Part shown: positions 35,167 to 43,490 of the stretch, piece after piece
Layout of the letters: every line of letters starts with the position of its first letter
Position numbering within the stretch: position 1 is the first letter of the stretch
Assembly (NCBI RefSeq): GCF_023715365.1
Contig: NZ_JAMBNZ010000001.1
Span: forward strand, 186,001 to 250,000
Source of the DNA: Georgenia satyanarayanai
GTDB taxonomy: Bacteria; Actinomycetota; Actinomycetes; Actinomycetales; Actinomycetaceae
Length of the DNA stretch: 64,000 nucleotides
Direction: 5' to 3'
Position numbers and translations under genes: made by a program
The notes under the pieces: model-generated
What the model saw: the letters and a program-made list of their open reading frames with translations, nothing else
Database searches by the model: none
Told to the model about the DNA's origin: nothing

Positions 35167-35819
35167 CCGCACCCGACATCCCGCGCGTGCTCCGCGCCTG
35201 GCGCGCCGCCGGTGCCCACGTCAACTTCGGCGAGCCCGCGGACGAGGCTCTCGTCGCTCGGGCGCAGTCCGGACTCGGGTTCCCGTTGCCGCAGGAGGTC
35301 CAAGACCTCTGGGCCGCGGCCGACGGGATGTCACTCGCGTCCGGGGACCTGGTCCTCCACCCGCTCGTCGGCCCGGAGCACCGAGGCGTCACCACCGCGT
35401 CCCGGCAGCTGCGGGAGTGGGACTGGCCGGTGCCCGAGGAGTTGCTCGTCCTCGGGGACAACGGCGCGGAGGAGGTGATCGGCGTCTGGGTGGTTCCGGA
35501 GGCACGTCGCACCCTCGTCGTGATGATGGGCTCGCCGTCGGGCGAACCGGACCTCGCGGTCCTCGGCACCAGCCTCGGCGGCTTCCTCGCCGCGTGGTCG
35601 GCCTTCTTCCTCCCGCTGGGCGACCCGGGCGCCGACCCGGCCATCGCCGACTGCCTCGCCGAGCTCGGCGCGCCTGCGCCGCTCACCAGCCCCGACGACG
35701 AGGAGCACTTCCTGCGCCTCCTCGCCTGGGCCTCCCCCGACCTGCCCGACCCGCGCCCCGACCCCTACGAGCGCCCGCTCTCCCCCGCCGAGCTCAGCCG
35801 CCTCGCGCAGCAGCCCTGA
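35163..35819 (+). CDS. SMI1/KNR4 (SUKH superfamily) protein
   Basis: A 218-residue protein with the SUKH pattern: an N-terminal helix, then GFPLPQEVQDLWAAADGM (about residues 40-57), strands GDLVLHPLV and EVIGVWVVPE, and LAVLGTSLGGFLAAWSAFF. SUKH proteins are often immunity partners of polymorphic toxins, though many chromosomal copies stand alone with unknown roles. No toxin gene is recognisable beside it. The frame is open upstream, but ATG 35163 starts the family region. Neighbours are short ORFs and, converging, a nucleotidyltransferase. Confidence 0.75.
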   Translation: MTAPDIPRVLRAWRAAGAHVNFGEPADEALVARAQSGLGFPLPQEVQDLWAAADGMSLASGDLVLHPLVGPEHRGVTTASRQLREWDWPVPEELLVLGDNGAEEVIGVWVVPEARRTLVVMMGSPSGEPDLAVLGTSLGGFLAAWSAFFLPLGDPGADPAIADCLAELGAPAPLTSPDDEEHFLRLLAWASPDLPDPRPDPYERPLSPAELSRLAQQP

Positions 35820-35829
35820 CGGGCCTGCC

Positions 35830-36396
35830 TCAGCTGGGCCTCGCCGGCTCGACGATCTGCAGGTCCTCCACCAGCTGGAGGAACGCCCGCGCGTAGGGGC
35901 TGTAGGACACCTCGTCGCGCACGCGCTCCCAGTCGATCTGCTCCCGCAGCGCGCGGGTGAAGGGCAGCAGCCGCCCGAAGTCGCAGTAGTGCTCCCCCAG
36001 CACCCGCAGCTTGGAGGACAGCACGTCGGTGGCGCTGAGCACCGGCATGCGCACGGCCAGCACCTCGAGCATGTCGGCCCGCTCGAAGAGCTCGTCATGC
36101 ACCGGCTCCCCGGACATCCGGTAGAGCACGTCGACGAGCTGGCCCTTGTGGTACGCCTTGAACAGCCAGTTCTCCGGCGGCTCGTGGACGTCGAGGCCCG
36201 CCGCGCCGATCGCGGCCCGCGCCTGGTCGATGTGCTCCTCCTTGATGACGAAGTCCGCGTCGTGCTCCGGCTCCGGCGCACCGCGCACCCAGGCGGCGTA
36301 GCTGCCGCACAGCGCGAAGGGGATGTCGGCCTCCGTCAGCGCCACGGCCGCCATCCGCAGGGCGTCGTGCAGCGCCTCTCGTTCCTCGTCTGCCAT
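35830..36396 (-). CDS. Nucleotidyltransferase-fold protein
   Basis: A 188-residue protein with the polymerase-beta-like nucleotidyltransferase signature: CGSYAAWVRGAPEPEHDADFVI at about residues 30-51, giving GS followed by a D-x-D metal pair. Later parts (VDVLYRMSG, LSATDVLSSKLRVLGEHYCDFG) fit the family of standalone nucleotidyltransferases that includes toxin- or antitoxin-like MNT and AbiEii relatives. No HEPN partner is adjacent. It converges on the SUKH gene with 10 bp between stops. Confidence 0.75.
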   Translation of the reverse strand: MADEEREALHDALRMAAVALTEADIPFALCGSYAAWVRGAPEPEHDADFVIKEEHIDQARAAIGAAGLDVHEPPENWLFKAYHKGQLVDVLYRMSGEPVHDELFERADMLEVLAVRMPVLSATDVLSSKLRVLGEHYCDFGRLLPFTRALREQIDWERVRDEVSYSPYARAFLQLVEDLQIVEPARPS

Positions 36397-36453
36397 GGCA
36401 CGGGTCTACACGAGGGTGTGCGCTCCTGCACCGCGAGAACCACAATCGAGGTC

Positions 36454-37224
36454 ATGCGCCTGGCCACCTTCAACATCCTGCACGGACGCTCCCTCGTCGA
36501 CGACGCGGTGGACCTGGACCGGTACGCCCGCGCGGTCCGCGCCCTGGACGCCGACGTCCTCGCCCTCCAGGAGGTGGACCGCGACCAGCCCCGTTCCCAC
36601 GGCGCCGACCTCACGACGATCGCTGCCGAGGCGATGGGCGCCGTCGACCACCGCTTCGCCGCCACCCTCGCGGGGCTTCCGACGACGTGGTCGGCCGCCA
36701 CCGGCGACCTCCAGCCGGGCACGGCGAGCTACGGCGTCGCGCTCCTGTCGCGCTGGCCGGTCCGCTCGTGGACCGTCATCCCGCTCGAGGCCATGCAGGG
36801 CCCGGTACCGGTCGTCTTCGACGGCGCGGAGGAGCCGACCATGGTGACGGACGAACCGCGCGTCGCCGTCGTCGCCGTCGTCGAGACGCCCGAGGGGCAG
36901 ATGACGGCGGTCTCCACCCACCTCACCTTCATCCCCGACTGGGCGACGGTCCAGCTCGAGCGGCTCGTCGCCTCCCTCGCCGAGATGCCGCGCCCCGCGG
37001 TCCTCATGGGGGACCTCAACATGGCGGGCTCGCGCCCCACCGTCGTCACCGGCTGGCGGTCCCTGGCCGACGCCCTCACCTTCCCCGTCTCCCAGCCCGA
37101 CCGGCAGATCGACCACATCCTCGCCGAGGGGGCGGTCCGCGCCGCCGAGGCCCGGTCCGTGGCCACCGGTCTCTCCGACCACCGGGCGCTCGTCGTCGAC
37201 GTCGAGCGCGGCTGGCTCGGCTGA
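36454..37224 (+). CDS. Endonuclease/exonuclease/phosphatase-family protein
   Basis: A 256-residue Mg-dependent phosphodiesterase or phosphatase fold. Motifs in order: LATFNILHG, ALQEVDRDQPRS (metal Glu), STHLTF, MGDLNMAG (Asp/Asn) and LSDHRALVVDV (Asp-His). The substrate is unknown; relatives act on nucleic acids, phosphoinositides or sphingomyelin. No signal peptide. ATG 36454 lies 7 bases after CACAAT and lacks a ribosome-binding site, so a leaderless message is possible. It converges on dnaG with two bases between stops. Confidence 0.88.
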   Translation: MRLATFNILHGRSLVDDAVDLDRYARAVRALDADVLALQEVDRDQPRSHGADLTTIAAEAMGAVDHRFAATLAGLPTTWSAATGDLQPGTASYGVALLSRWPVRSWTVIPLEAMQGPVPVVFDGAEEPTMVTDEPRVAVVAVVETPEGQMTAVSTHLTFIPDWATVQLERLVASLAEMPRPAVLMGDLNMAGSRPTVVTGWRSLADALTFPVSQPDRQIDHILAEGAVRAAEARSVATGLSDHRALVVDVERGWLG

Positions 37225-37226
37225 GC

Positions 37227-39242
37227 TCAGCTGTCCTCGCGCAGGGCGCGGCGCCGGCTCTCCATGGCGACGAGCTCGCCGAAGAGCGCCACCGCCTCCT
37301 CGCTGTCCGGCGGCGTCCGCTGGAGGCGGCCCTTGAGGTCGGCGATCTGCCGGGTCAGCCCCATCTGGATGAGGGACGTGAGGACGCCGCGGGCGTAGTT
37401 GCCCAGCGCCTCGGGCCGGTCCTCGGGCAGCGGCGCGACCGCAAGCTCGGTGATGACGCCGGCGACGGGCCCGACGGCGTTCTCCCGCAGCGTCTCGGTC
37501 CACCAGCTGGCGGCGTGACGCTCACCGTCGGCGCGGCCACGCTCCTGGCTCGCACGGTCGAGCTCGGCCCCGTAGGCCCGGGTCCCGCCGGCCGCGCGGA
37601 TCGCGTCGTGGACGCCGCGGTAGGCCGGGACGGTGAAGGTGTCCGGCGGGAGGTCGTCGAAGCCGGAACCCAGCGCCAGGTGCGGCAGCTGGAGGACGAC
37701 CTCGAGCACCTGTCGCTCGAGGCGTGCCACCGGGTCCTCGCGGCCCGGACGGTTCGCCTGCCGGGCGGAGGAGGACTCGGCCGGGTGCCGTCCGCCGTCG
37801 TTGCCGCGTGAGGAGCCGCTGTAGCGCCCGCCCTGCTCACCGCGCCCACGCTGCGGGGCCTCGGCGGCGCCCCCGCCGCTGCGTTCGGCCTGGCCGACGG
37901 CGCGACGCACCGCGACCTCGTCCATCCCCAGCCAGCCGGCCAGCTCGCGGGCGTACTCGGCGCGCAGGGCGCGGTCGCGGATGCCGGCGACGACGGGCGC
38001 GGCGGACCGCAGCCCGGACACTCGCCCCTCGGCGGTGTTGAGGTCCACGCGCCGCAGCGCCGAGCGGATGGCAAAGGCGAAGAGCGGCTCCCGGCTGTCG
38101 ACGAGGCTGCGGACGGCCGCCTCGCCCCGCTGCTGGCGCAGGTCGCACGGGTCCATGCCGCTGGGCTCGACGGCGACGAAGGTCTGCGAGGCGAACTTCT
38201 GGTCCTCGCCGAAGGCCCGCAGCGCCGCCTTCTGGCCGGCCTCATCGCCGTCGAAGGTGAAGATGACCTCCCCGCCGCGCGTGGCGCCGGAGGAGAGCAT
38301 GACGCCGGACGCGGCGTCACCGCTGTCCCCGAGCAGCCGGCGCACGATGCGCACGTGGTCGGGGCCGAAGGCGGTGCCGCAGGTGGCGATCGCCGTCCCC
38401 ACGCCCGAGAGGTGGGCGGCCATGACGTCGGTGTAGCCCTCGACGACGACAACCCGCTTGTCCTTGGCGATCGCCCGCTTGGCGAGGTCGATGCCGTAGA
38501 GGACGGAGGACTTCTTGTAGATCGGCGTCTCGGGGGTGTTGAGGTACTTGGGCCCCTGGTCGTCCTCGGACAGGCGGCGCGCGCCGAAGCCGATCGTGTC
38601 CCCGGTGACGTCGCGGATCGGCCACACGAGCCGGCCGCGGAAGCGGTCGTAGACGCCGCGGTTGCCCTGGCTGACGAGCCCGGAGGCAATGAGCTCGGGC
38701 TCGGTGAAGCCGCGGCCGCGCAGGTGGCGCAGCAGGCCGTCCCAGCCCTGGGGGGCGAAGCCGACCCCGAAGGTGGCTGCGGCCTGCTCGTCGAAGCTGC
38801 GCTCCGCGAGGAAGCGGCGTCCGATCTGCGCCTGCGGGGTGAGCAGCTGCTCGCGGAAGAACTCCTCGGCCACGCGGTGGGCGTCGATGAGGCGCTGGCG
38901 GCGGCCGTGGTCACCGCCCGGGCGGGCCGGCCGGCCGTCCTCGTAGCGCAGCTGGATGCCGGTGCGCCCGGCGAGGTGCTCGACGGCCTCGGCGAAGGTG
39001 AGGCCGTCGATCTTCTGGACGAAGGAGATGACGTCGCCGCCCTCGTCGCAGCCGAAGCAGTGCCACAGGCCGAGCTGGGGACGGACGTGGAAGCTCGGTG
39101 TGCGCTCGTCGTGGAAGGGGCACAGACCCTTCATCGAGCCGACGCCGGCCTGGCGGAGCGTCACGTGCGCGCCCACGACCTCCTCGATGCGGGCACGCTC
39201 ACGGACGGTCGCGATGTCCTCCCGCTTGATCAGCCCTGCCAC
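37227..39242 (-). CDS. dnaG: DNA primase
   Basis: A 671-residue primase that makes RNA primers at the replication fork. The zinc-binding site is C41, H44, C62 and C65. The RNA polymerase core has VVEGYTDVMA and the TOPRIM FTFDGDEAGQKA motif (about residues 310-325). A variable linker with Gly/Arg/Ser precedes the helicase-binding C-terminal domain (LEVVLQLPHLA onward). dnaG and dgt also lie together in mycobacteria. Here a small membrane protein gene lies between them on the opposite strand. Confidence 0.96.
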   Translation of the reverse strand: MAGLIKREDIATVRERARIEEVVGAHVTLRQAGVGSMKGLCPFHDERTPSFHVRPQLGLWHCFGCDEGGDVISFVQKIDGLTFAEAVEHLAGRTGIQLRYEDGRPARPGGDHGRRQRLIDAHRVAEEFFREQLLTPQAQIGRRFLAERSFDEQAAATFGVGFAPQGWDGLLRHLRGRGFTEPELIASGLVSQGNRGVYDRFRGRLVWPIRDVTGDTIGFGARRLSEDDQGPKYLNTPETPIYKKSSVLYGIDLAKRAIAKDKRVVVVEGYTDVMAAHLSGVGTAIATCGTAFGPDHVRIVRRLLGDSGDAASGVMLSSGATRGGEVIFTFDGDEAGQKAALRAFGEDQKFASQTFVAVEPSGMDPCDLRQQRGEAAVRSLVDSREPLFAFAIRSALRRVDLNTAEGRVSGLRSAAPVVAGIRDRALRAEYARELAGWLGMDEVAVRRAVGQAERSGGGAAEAPQRGRGEQGGRYSGSSRGNDGGRHPAESSSARQANRPGREDPVARLERQVLEVVLQLPHLALGSGFDDLPPDTFTVPAYRGVHDAIRAAGGTRAYGAELDRASQERGRADGERHAASWWTETLRENAVGPVAGVITELAVAPLPEDRPEALGNYARGVLTSLIQMGLTRQIADLKGRLQRTPPDSEEAVALFGELVAMESRRRALREDS

Positions 39243-39351
39243 GCCCCGAGTGTAGGTGCTCGCGCGGCGCCCGAGGCCGTCCCGCCGCGCGCTCGGGGCC
39301 TGGGGGCGAGAGACTCGACTCTCCTGATGGCAACGAGCGACGGAGCATGGG

Positions 39352-39888
39352 ATGTCTCAACAGAACACACTCGTACGCAGCCTGCACGACGTCGGGCTCG
39401 CCGCATGGTTCGGCGGCTCGCTGATGGGCGCCATCGGGCTCAACGGCGCCGCCGCTGAGGCCGAGAACCCCCGCGAGCGGCTCACCTTGTCCTCAGCGGG
39501 CTGGGCCCGGTGGGCACCGGTCAACGCCATCGCCATCGCCGCACACGTCTACGGCGGACTCGGACTTCTCGCCGGCAACAAGGTACGCCTGTCCAAGCAG
39601 CCCGAGACGCAGGCGAACACGGCGCTCAAGACCGCGGTCACCGGCGCCGCCATCCTCAGCACCGCCTACAGCGGCCTGCTCGGCAGGAAGGTCGCCAAGC
39701 TCGCCGACGAGGGGACCCACGGGGTGACCGAGCCGCGCGCGGGCGCGTCGGCCAAGCTCAAGCGGGCACAGCGCCGGCTCCGCACGCTGCAGTGGATGAC
39801 ACCCGGGCTCACCGGCGCCCTCGTCGTCCTCACCGCGCAACAGGGCGAGCAGCAACGCCCGCTGGCGGGCTTGCTGCACCGCCGCTGA
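39352..39888 (+). CDS. Conserved actinobacterial membrane protein
   Basis: A 178-residue protein starting MSQQNTLVRSLHDVGLAAWFGGSLMG, with three or four hydrophobic stretches (about 12-30, 52-75, 95-115 and 147-163). Proteins with this LHDVGLAAWFGGSLMGAxGLNGAA start are widespread in actinobacteria (from memory) and uncharacterised. ATG 39352 follows GGAG. It lies between dnaG and dgt but on the plus strand. Confidence 0.75.
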   Translation: MSQQNTLVRSLHDVGLAAWFGGSLMGAIGLNGAAAEAENPRERLTLSSAGWARWAPVNAIAIAAHVYGGLGLLAGNKVRLSKQPETQANTALKTAVTGAAILSTAYSGLLGRKVAKLADEGTHGVTEPRAGASAKLKRAQRRLRTLQWMTPGLTGALVVLTAQQGEQQRPLAGLLHRR

Positions 39889-39909
39889 GCGTCCGGCCGG
39901 CCGGCTCGG

Positions 39910-41220
39910 CTACCGGTCCGCGCTCCCGCAGAGGCGCTGGTGCCAAGCCTGGGCGCTGGTGTCGGTGAGGGAGGCGACCTGGTCGACGACGACACGCAGC
40001 CGGGCGCCGTCGTCCTCCGCCTCCTCCCAGTCCGCGACGAAGGTCGGCTCGAGCTCGCCCGGCCCGGCCGCGAGGAGCGCCCCGGTGAGCTGCGTGAGCA
40101 TCGTCCGCTGCCGCTGGTAGACCGGCTCGCTCTCCCGCGGCGCCATGACGTAGTGCGCGGTGACGCCCTTGAGGACGACGATCTCCGCGAGCGTGTCGTC
40201 GGGGACGACGAGGTCCGCGCCGTAGCGCGTGAGCGGGCCGTCCCCGAAGCGCTCGCGGGTGGCGTCGTGGGCGGCGTTGCAGAAGCGGCCGATGAGCTGG
40301 CTCGTCATGTCCTTGAGCGCTGCGCGGTCGCGCCGGCTCTCGCTCCACGTCTCCAGCCACACCGGCAGCGCGACGAGACGCTCGAGGGCCGCGCCGAGCA
40401 CGTCGTCGGACACGGGCGGGTTGTACCACTGGCGGGTCTGGACGACGACGGCCGCCTGCTGCTCCGTCCGGCGCAGCACCGCGAGGTCGATGCGTCCCCC
40501 GACGACGGCGTCCTCGACGTCGTGCACCGAGTAGGAGATGTCGTCGGCCAGGTCCATGACCTGCCCCTCGATCGACAGGCGCCGGTCCGGAGCGCCCTGT
40601 CGCATCCAGGTGAAGACGGGCAGGTCGTCGGCGTAGACACCGAACTTGCGCGAGGGGCGCCCGCCCGGCTTCTTCGGCGCCTCCTCCACCGGCCAGGGGT
40701 ACTTCGTGGCGGCGTCCAGGCTCGCGCGGGTGAGGTTGAGCCCCACGGGGCTGCCGTCCGCGGTGAAGGCCTTGGGCTCGAGGCGGGTGAGCAGCCGCAG
40801 CGTCTGGGCGTTGCCCTCGAAGCCGCCGATGTCCGCGGCCGCCTCGTCCAGCGCCCGCTCCCCGTTGTGCCCGAACGGCGGGTGGCCGAGGTCGTGGGCC
40901 AGGCACGCGGTGTCGACGACGTCGGGATCGCAGCCCAGCGTCTTGCCGAGCTCGCGGCCCACCTGCGCCACCTCGAGGGAGTGGGTGAGCCGCGTGCGGA
41001 CGAAGTCGTCGCTCGAGGGCCCCAGCACCTGCGTCTTCGCGCCGAGACGCCGCAGCGCCGAGGAGTGGACCACGCGGGCGCGGTCCCTCTCGAAGGCGGA
41101 GCGGTTGGGGTTCTTCGGCTCCTCCTGCCACCAGCGCTCACGGTCGGCATCGCGGTACGGCGCGTACAAGTCCTCCACGAGCCCGAGCCTATGGCGGATC
41201 GGCGGCAACGCGGTGCTCAT
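39910..41220 (-). CDS. dgt: Deoxyguanosinetriphosphate triphosphohydrolase
   Basis: A 436-residue HD-domain enzyme that hydrolyses dNTPs (dGTP in the type member) to nucleoside and triphosphate. HD motifs: RTRLTHSLEVAQ, ACLAHDLGHPPFGHNGE and DLADDISYSVHD. The start MSTALPPIRHRLG is preferred over a GTG at 41304, because the frame upstream lies over the divergent PPOX gene. Like other actinobacterial Dgt proteins it lies near dnaG. Confidence 0.93.
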   Translation of the reverse strand: MSTALPPIRHRLGLVEDLYAPYRDADRERWWQEEPKNPNRSAFERDRARVVHSSALRRLGAKTQVLGPSSDDFVRTRLTHSLEVAQVGRELGKTLGCDPDVVDTACLAHDLGHPPFGHNGERALDEAAADIGGFEGNAQTLRLLTRLEPKAFTADGSPVGLNLTRASLDAATKYPWPVEEAPKKPGGRPSRKFGVYADDLPVFTWMRQGAPDRRLSIEGQVMDLADDISYSVHDVEDAVVGGRIDLAVLRRTEQQAAVVVQTRQWYNPPVSDDVLGAALERLVALPVWLETWSESRRDRAALKDMTSQLIGRFCNAAHDATRERFGDGPLTRYGADLVVPDDTLAEIVVLKGVTAHYVMAPRESEPVYQRQRTMLTQLTGALLAAGPGELEPTFVADWEEAEDDGARLRVVVDQVASLTDTSAQAWHQRLCGSADR

Positions 41221-41256
41221 CCACCCGGTGTCGGACCCCCGCACTAGCGTGGGGCC

Positions 41257-41676
41257 ATGGCACTGACCCGTGAGGACCGTGAGCAGTTCCTGGCCGAGCC
41301 GCACATCGGTGCGCTGTCCGTGGCGGCCGAGCCGGGCCGGGCGCCGCTCGTCGTGCCGATCTGGTACCAGTACACGCCCGGCGGGCGGCTGTGGGTGCTC
41401 ACCGGCGGGCAGTCACGCAAGGCCCGCCTCGTCGAGGCCGCCGGCCGCTTCAGCCTCATGGCCGAGCGCGTCACCCCCACCGTCCGGTACGTCTCCGTCG
41501 AGGGACCGGTGACCGGCGTGCTCCCGCAGACCGACGAGCACCTCGTCGAGATGACCTACCGCTACCTGTCCGGGGAGGCCGCCGAGGGCTACCTCGCGAT
41601 GGCGCGCCGCGAGCTGGTCGACCACGTCGTCATCGAGATGCAGCCCGAGCGCTGGCTCAGCGCGGACCTCGGGTAG
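41257..41676 (+). CDS. Pyridoxamine 5'-phosphate oxidase-fold (PPOX class) protein
   Basis: A 139-residue split beta-barrel flavin-binding protein. Motifs: FLAEPHIGALSVAAEPGRAPLVVPIWY, WVLTGGQSRKARLVEA and RYVSVEGPVTGV. Members bind FMN or F420 and reduce varied substrates; which cofactor applies is not settled. ATG 41257 lies 6 bases after TAGCGT and has no ribosome-binding site. The GNAT gene follows 4 bases later. Confidence 0.85.
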   Translation: MALTREDREQFLAEPHIGALSVAAEPGRAPLVVPIWYQYTPGGRLWVLTGGQSRKARLVEAAGRFSLMAERVTPTVRYVSVEGPVTGVLPQTDEHLVEMTYRYLSGEAAEGYLAMARRELVDHVVIEMQPERWLSADLG

Positions 41677-41680
41677 CGCC

Positions 41681-42292
41681 GTGGCCCCCTCACCCTGGGC
41701 GCACAAGCCCGTCCTCACCGGCACCCTCACCACCCTGCGCCCCTACCGCGACGCGGACCTGCCGCACATCCTCGAGGCACTCGCCGACCCGGAGCTGCTG
41801 CGCCTCACCGGCAGCGTCCACAGCGACGAGGAGGCCCGCGCCGCGGAGCAGGACCCCGCCCAGTTGCACGACTGGTACTCCGGCCTCGCGGCCCGCGAGG
41901 ACCGCCTCGACCTCATGGTCGTGGACAGGGCCTCGGGCACCTGGGTGGGCGAGGTCGTCCTCAACGACTGGGACCCTGGCAACGAGTCGTGCAACTTCCG
42001 CATCCTCCTCGGCCCGCGCGGCCGCGACCGCGGCCTGGGCAGCGAGGCCACCCGTCTGCTCCTCGACCACGCCTTCACCCGCCTCCCCCTCCACCGGGTC
42101 TCACTCGGCGTGTACGCCTTCAACCCCCGCGCCCAGCGCGTGTACGAGAAGGCGGGCTTCGTCGTCGAGGGCCGCGAGCGCGAGGCGCTGCGCTACGACG
42201 GCGCGCGCGTCGACCAGGTCCTCATGTCCGTCCTCCGGCCCGACTGGGCCGCCCGTCAGCGCCTCCCGCCCCCGCCGTTGGTGCCACAATGA
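41681..42292 (+). CDS. GNAT-family N-acetyltransferase (RimJ/RimL-like)
   Basis: A 203-residue acetyltransferase. The acetyl-CoA site is GPRGRDRGLGSEATRLLLDHAF (about residues 111-132), followed by VYAFNPRAQRVYEKAGFVVEGREREAL, as in RimJ-like enzymes. GTG 41681 comes 4 bases after the PPOX stop, so the two are probably co-transcribed. Substrate unknown. The GH13-like gene follows 4 bases after its stop. Confidence 0.88.
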   Translation: MAPSPWAHKPVLTGTLTTLRPYRDADLPHILEALADPELLRLTGSVHSDEEARAAEQDPAQLHDWYSGLAAREDRLDLMVVDRASGTWVGEVVLNDWDPGNESCNFRILLGPRGRDRGLGSEATRLLLDHAFTRLPLHRVSLGVYAFNPRAQRVYEKAGFVVEGREREALRYDGARVDQVLMSVLRPDWAARQRLPPPPLVPQ

Positions 42293-42296
42293 CGCC

Positions 42297-43484
42297 ATGA
42301 CCGACCCCGTACCCAGCGCGCCAACGACGGCCGCCACGACGGGGACGGTGACCACCCGCCTGGTCCACCGCGCCCCCGTCGGCTCACCGGAGTGGTGGCG
42401 CTCCGCCGTCGTCTACGTCAACGAGCCGCCCCTGGTGAGTGGCACGACCACCCTCACGGAGGTCGCCGAGCGCGTCGAGCAGATCCGCGCGGTCTCCCGT
42501 CTCGGCGTCCAGGCCGTGCGCATCGGCTGCCCTCCCCTGCCGGGCGAGGCGCCGGAGGAGGCCATCGACGCCGTCGTCGGCCTCCTCACCCGCGCCCACC
42601 GCACGGGCCTGCGCGTGGTTCTGCGCATCGACCCGCTCGACCCGCGTGAGGAGGCGTGCGCCCGCTACTGGCTCAGCCGCGGCGCCGACGGCCTCGACCT
42701 CGGACCGGTCACCGAGTCCGAGCCGGTCTCCCACGCGCGCTACCGCGAGCTGCACGCCGTGCTCGCCGAGCACGCCCGCGACGAGGACCCGATCCTCTCC
42801 ACCCGGCTCAGCCCCGCCACCCAGTCGCGGGTGGCGGACATGCTCCACGAGGACTGGCTGCACCACCTCGTCGACGCCGACCTCCTCGATGTCGGCGACC
42901 CCGCACTGGTCAGGGAGTCGGTGACGGAGAGCCTGCGCATCCGCGACGCGCTCGGCAGCGCCGGCGCCTGGCTGGTCCCCGACGTCCTCGAGGCCGGCTC
43001 CCCCGAGCTCGCGCTGGCCACGGCTCTGGTCGTCCTCGCCATGCCGGGAGCGGTCTACCTGCGCCAGGGCATCGAGCTCGGCATGCCGGTCAAGACCACC
43101 CAGCAGCCCGAGCCGGAGCGCCTCACGCTGGCCGCCCGGCTCAAGGAGGAGCAGCGCGGGCAGACGGGCTCGTCCTTCGAGATCGTCCGCGCCGCCCTGC
43201 GCCTGCGCGGGGACCACCGGCTGGGCCTCGCGCCGCTCGCCTGGGTCGATGAGCTCGGCGGACCCGTGCCGGACACAGTGCTCGCCTTCCTCAGCGGGGA
43301 GGTGCTCGTCGTCGTCAACGTCGGCGACGACGACGTCCCCCTGTCTCCCGAGCGTGAGGTGCTGCTGTCCTCGGGTCCGCTCACCGAGAGGCCTGACGGC
43401 CGTCTCCTCCTGCCGCCCCGCACCGCCGTGTGGCAGTGGCTGGAGCCGCAGCCGCGGGAGAACGACCCCCGCGTCCGCCGCTGA
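42297..43484 (+). CDS. GH13-like protein lacking all catalytic residues (pseudoenzyme)
   Basis: A 395-residue protein aligning by eye with the alpha-glucosidase encoded at 49701: WWRSAVVYVNEP against WWRTAVIYQVYP, RLGVQAVRIG against RLGVDAVWLS, MPGAVYLRQGIELGMP against LAGSAYVYQGEELGLP, and the C-terminal VLLSSGPL against VLVASGPL. It is about 200 residues shorter. The nucleophile Asp is Gly136 (GADGLDLGP for GVDGFRVDV), the acid Glu region reads ILSTRLSP for ILVAEAWV, and the NHD motif is PDV. It converges on the malEFG operon. Role unknown; a sugar-sensing or regulatory pseudoenzyme is my inference. A CACAAT hexamer lies 6 bases before the ATG. Confidence 0.78.
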   Translation: MTDPVPSAPTTAATTGTVTTRLVHRAPVGSPEWWRSAVVYVNEPPLVSGTTTLTEVAERVEQIRAVSRLGVQAVRIGCPPLPGEAPEEAIDAVVGLLTRAHRTGLRVVLRIDPLDPREEACARYWLSRGADGLDLGPVTESEPVSHARYRELHAVLAEHARDEDPILSTRLSPATQSRVADMLHEDWLHHLVDADLLDVGDPALVRESVTESLRIRDALGSAGAWLVPDVLEAGSPELALATALVVLAMPGAVYLRQGIELGMPVKTTQQPEPERLTLAARLKEEQRGQTGSSFEIVRAALRLRGDHRLGLAPLAWVDELGGPVPDTVLAFLSGEVLVVVNVGDDDVPLSPEREVLLSSGPLTERPDGRLLLPPRTAVWQWLEPQPRENDPRVRR

Positions 43485-43490
43485 GGCCGC

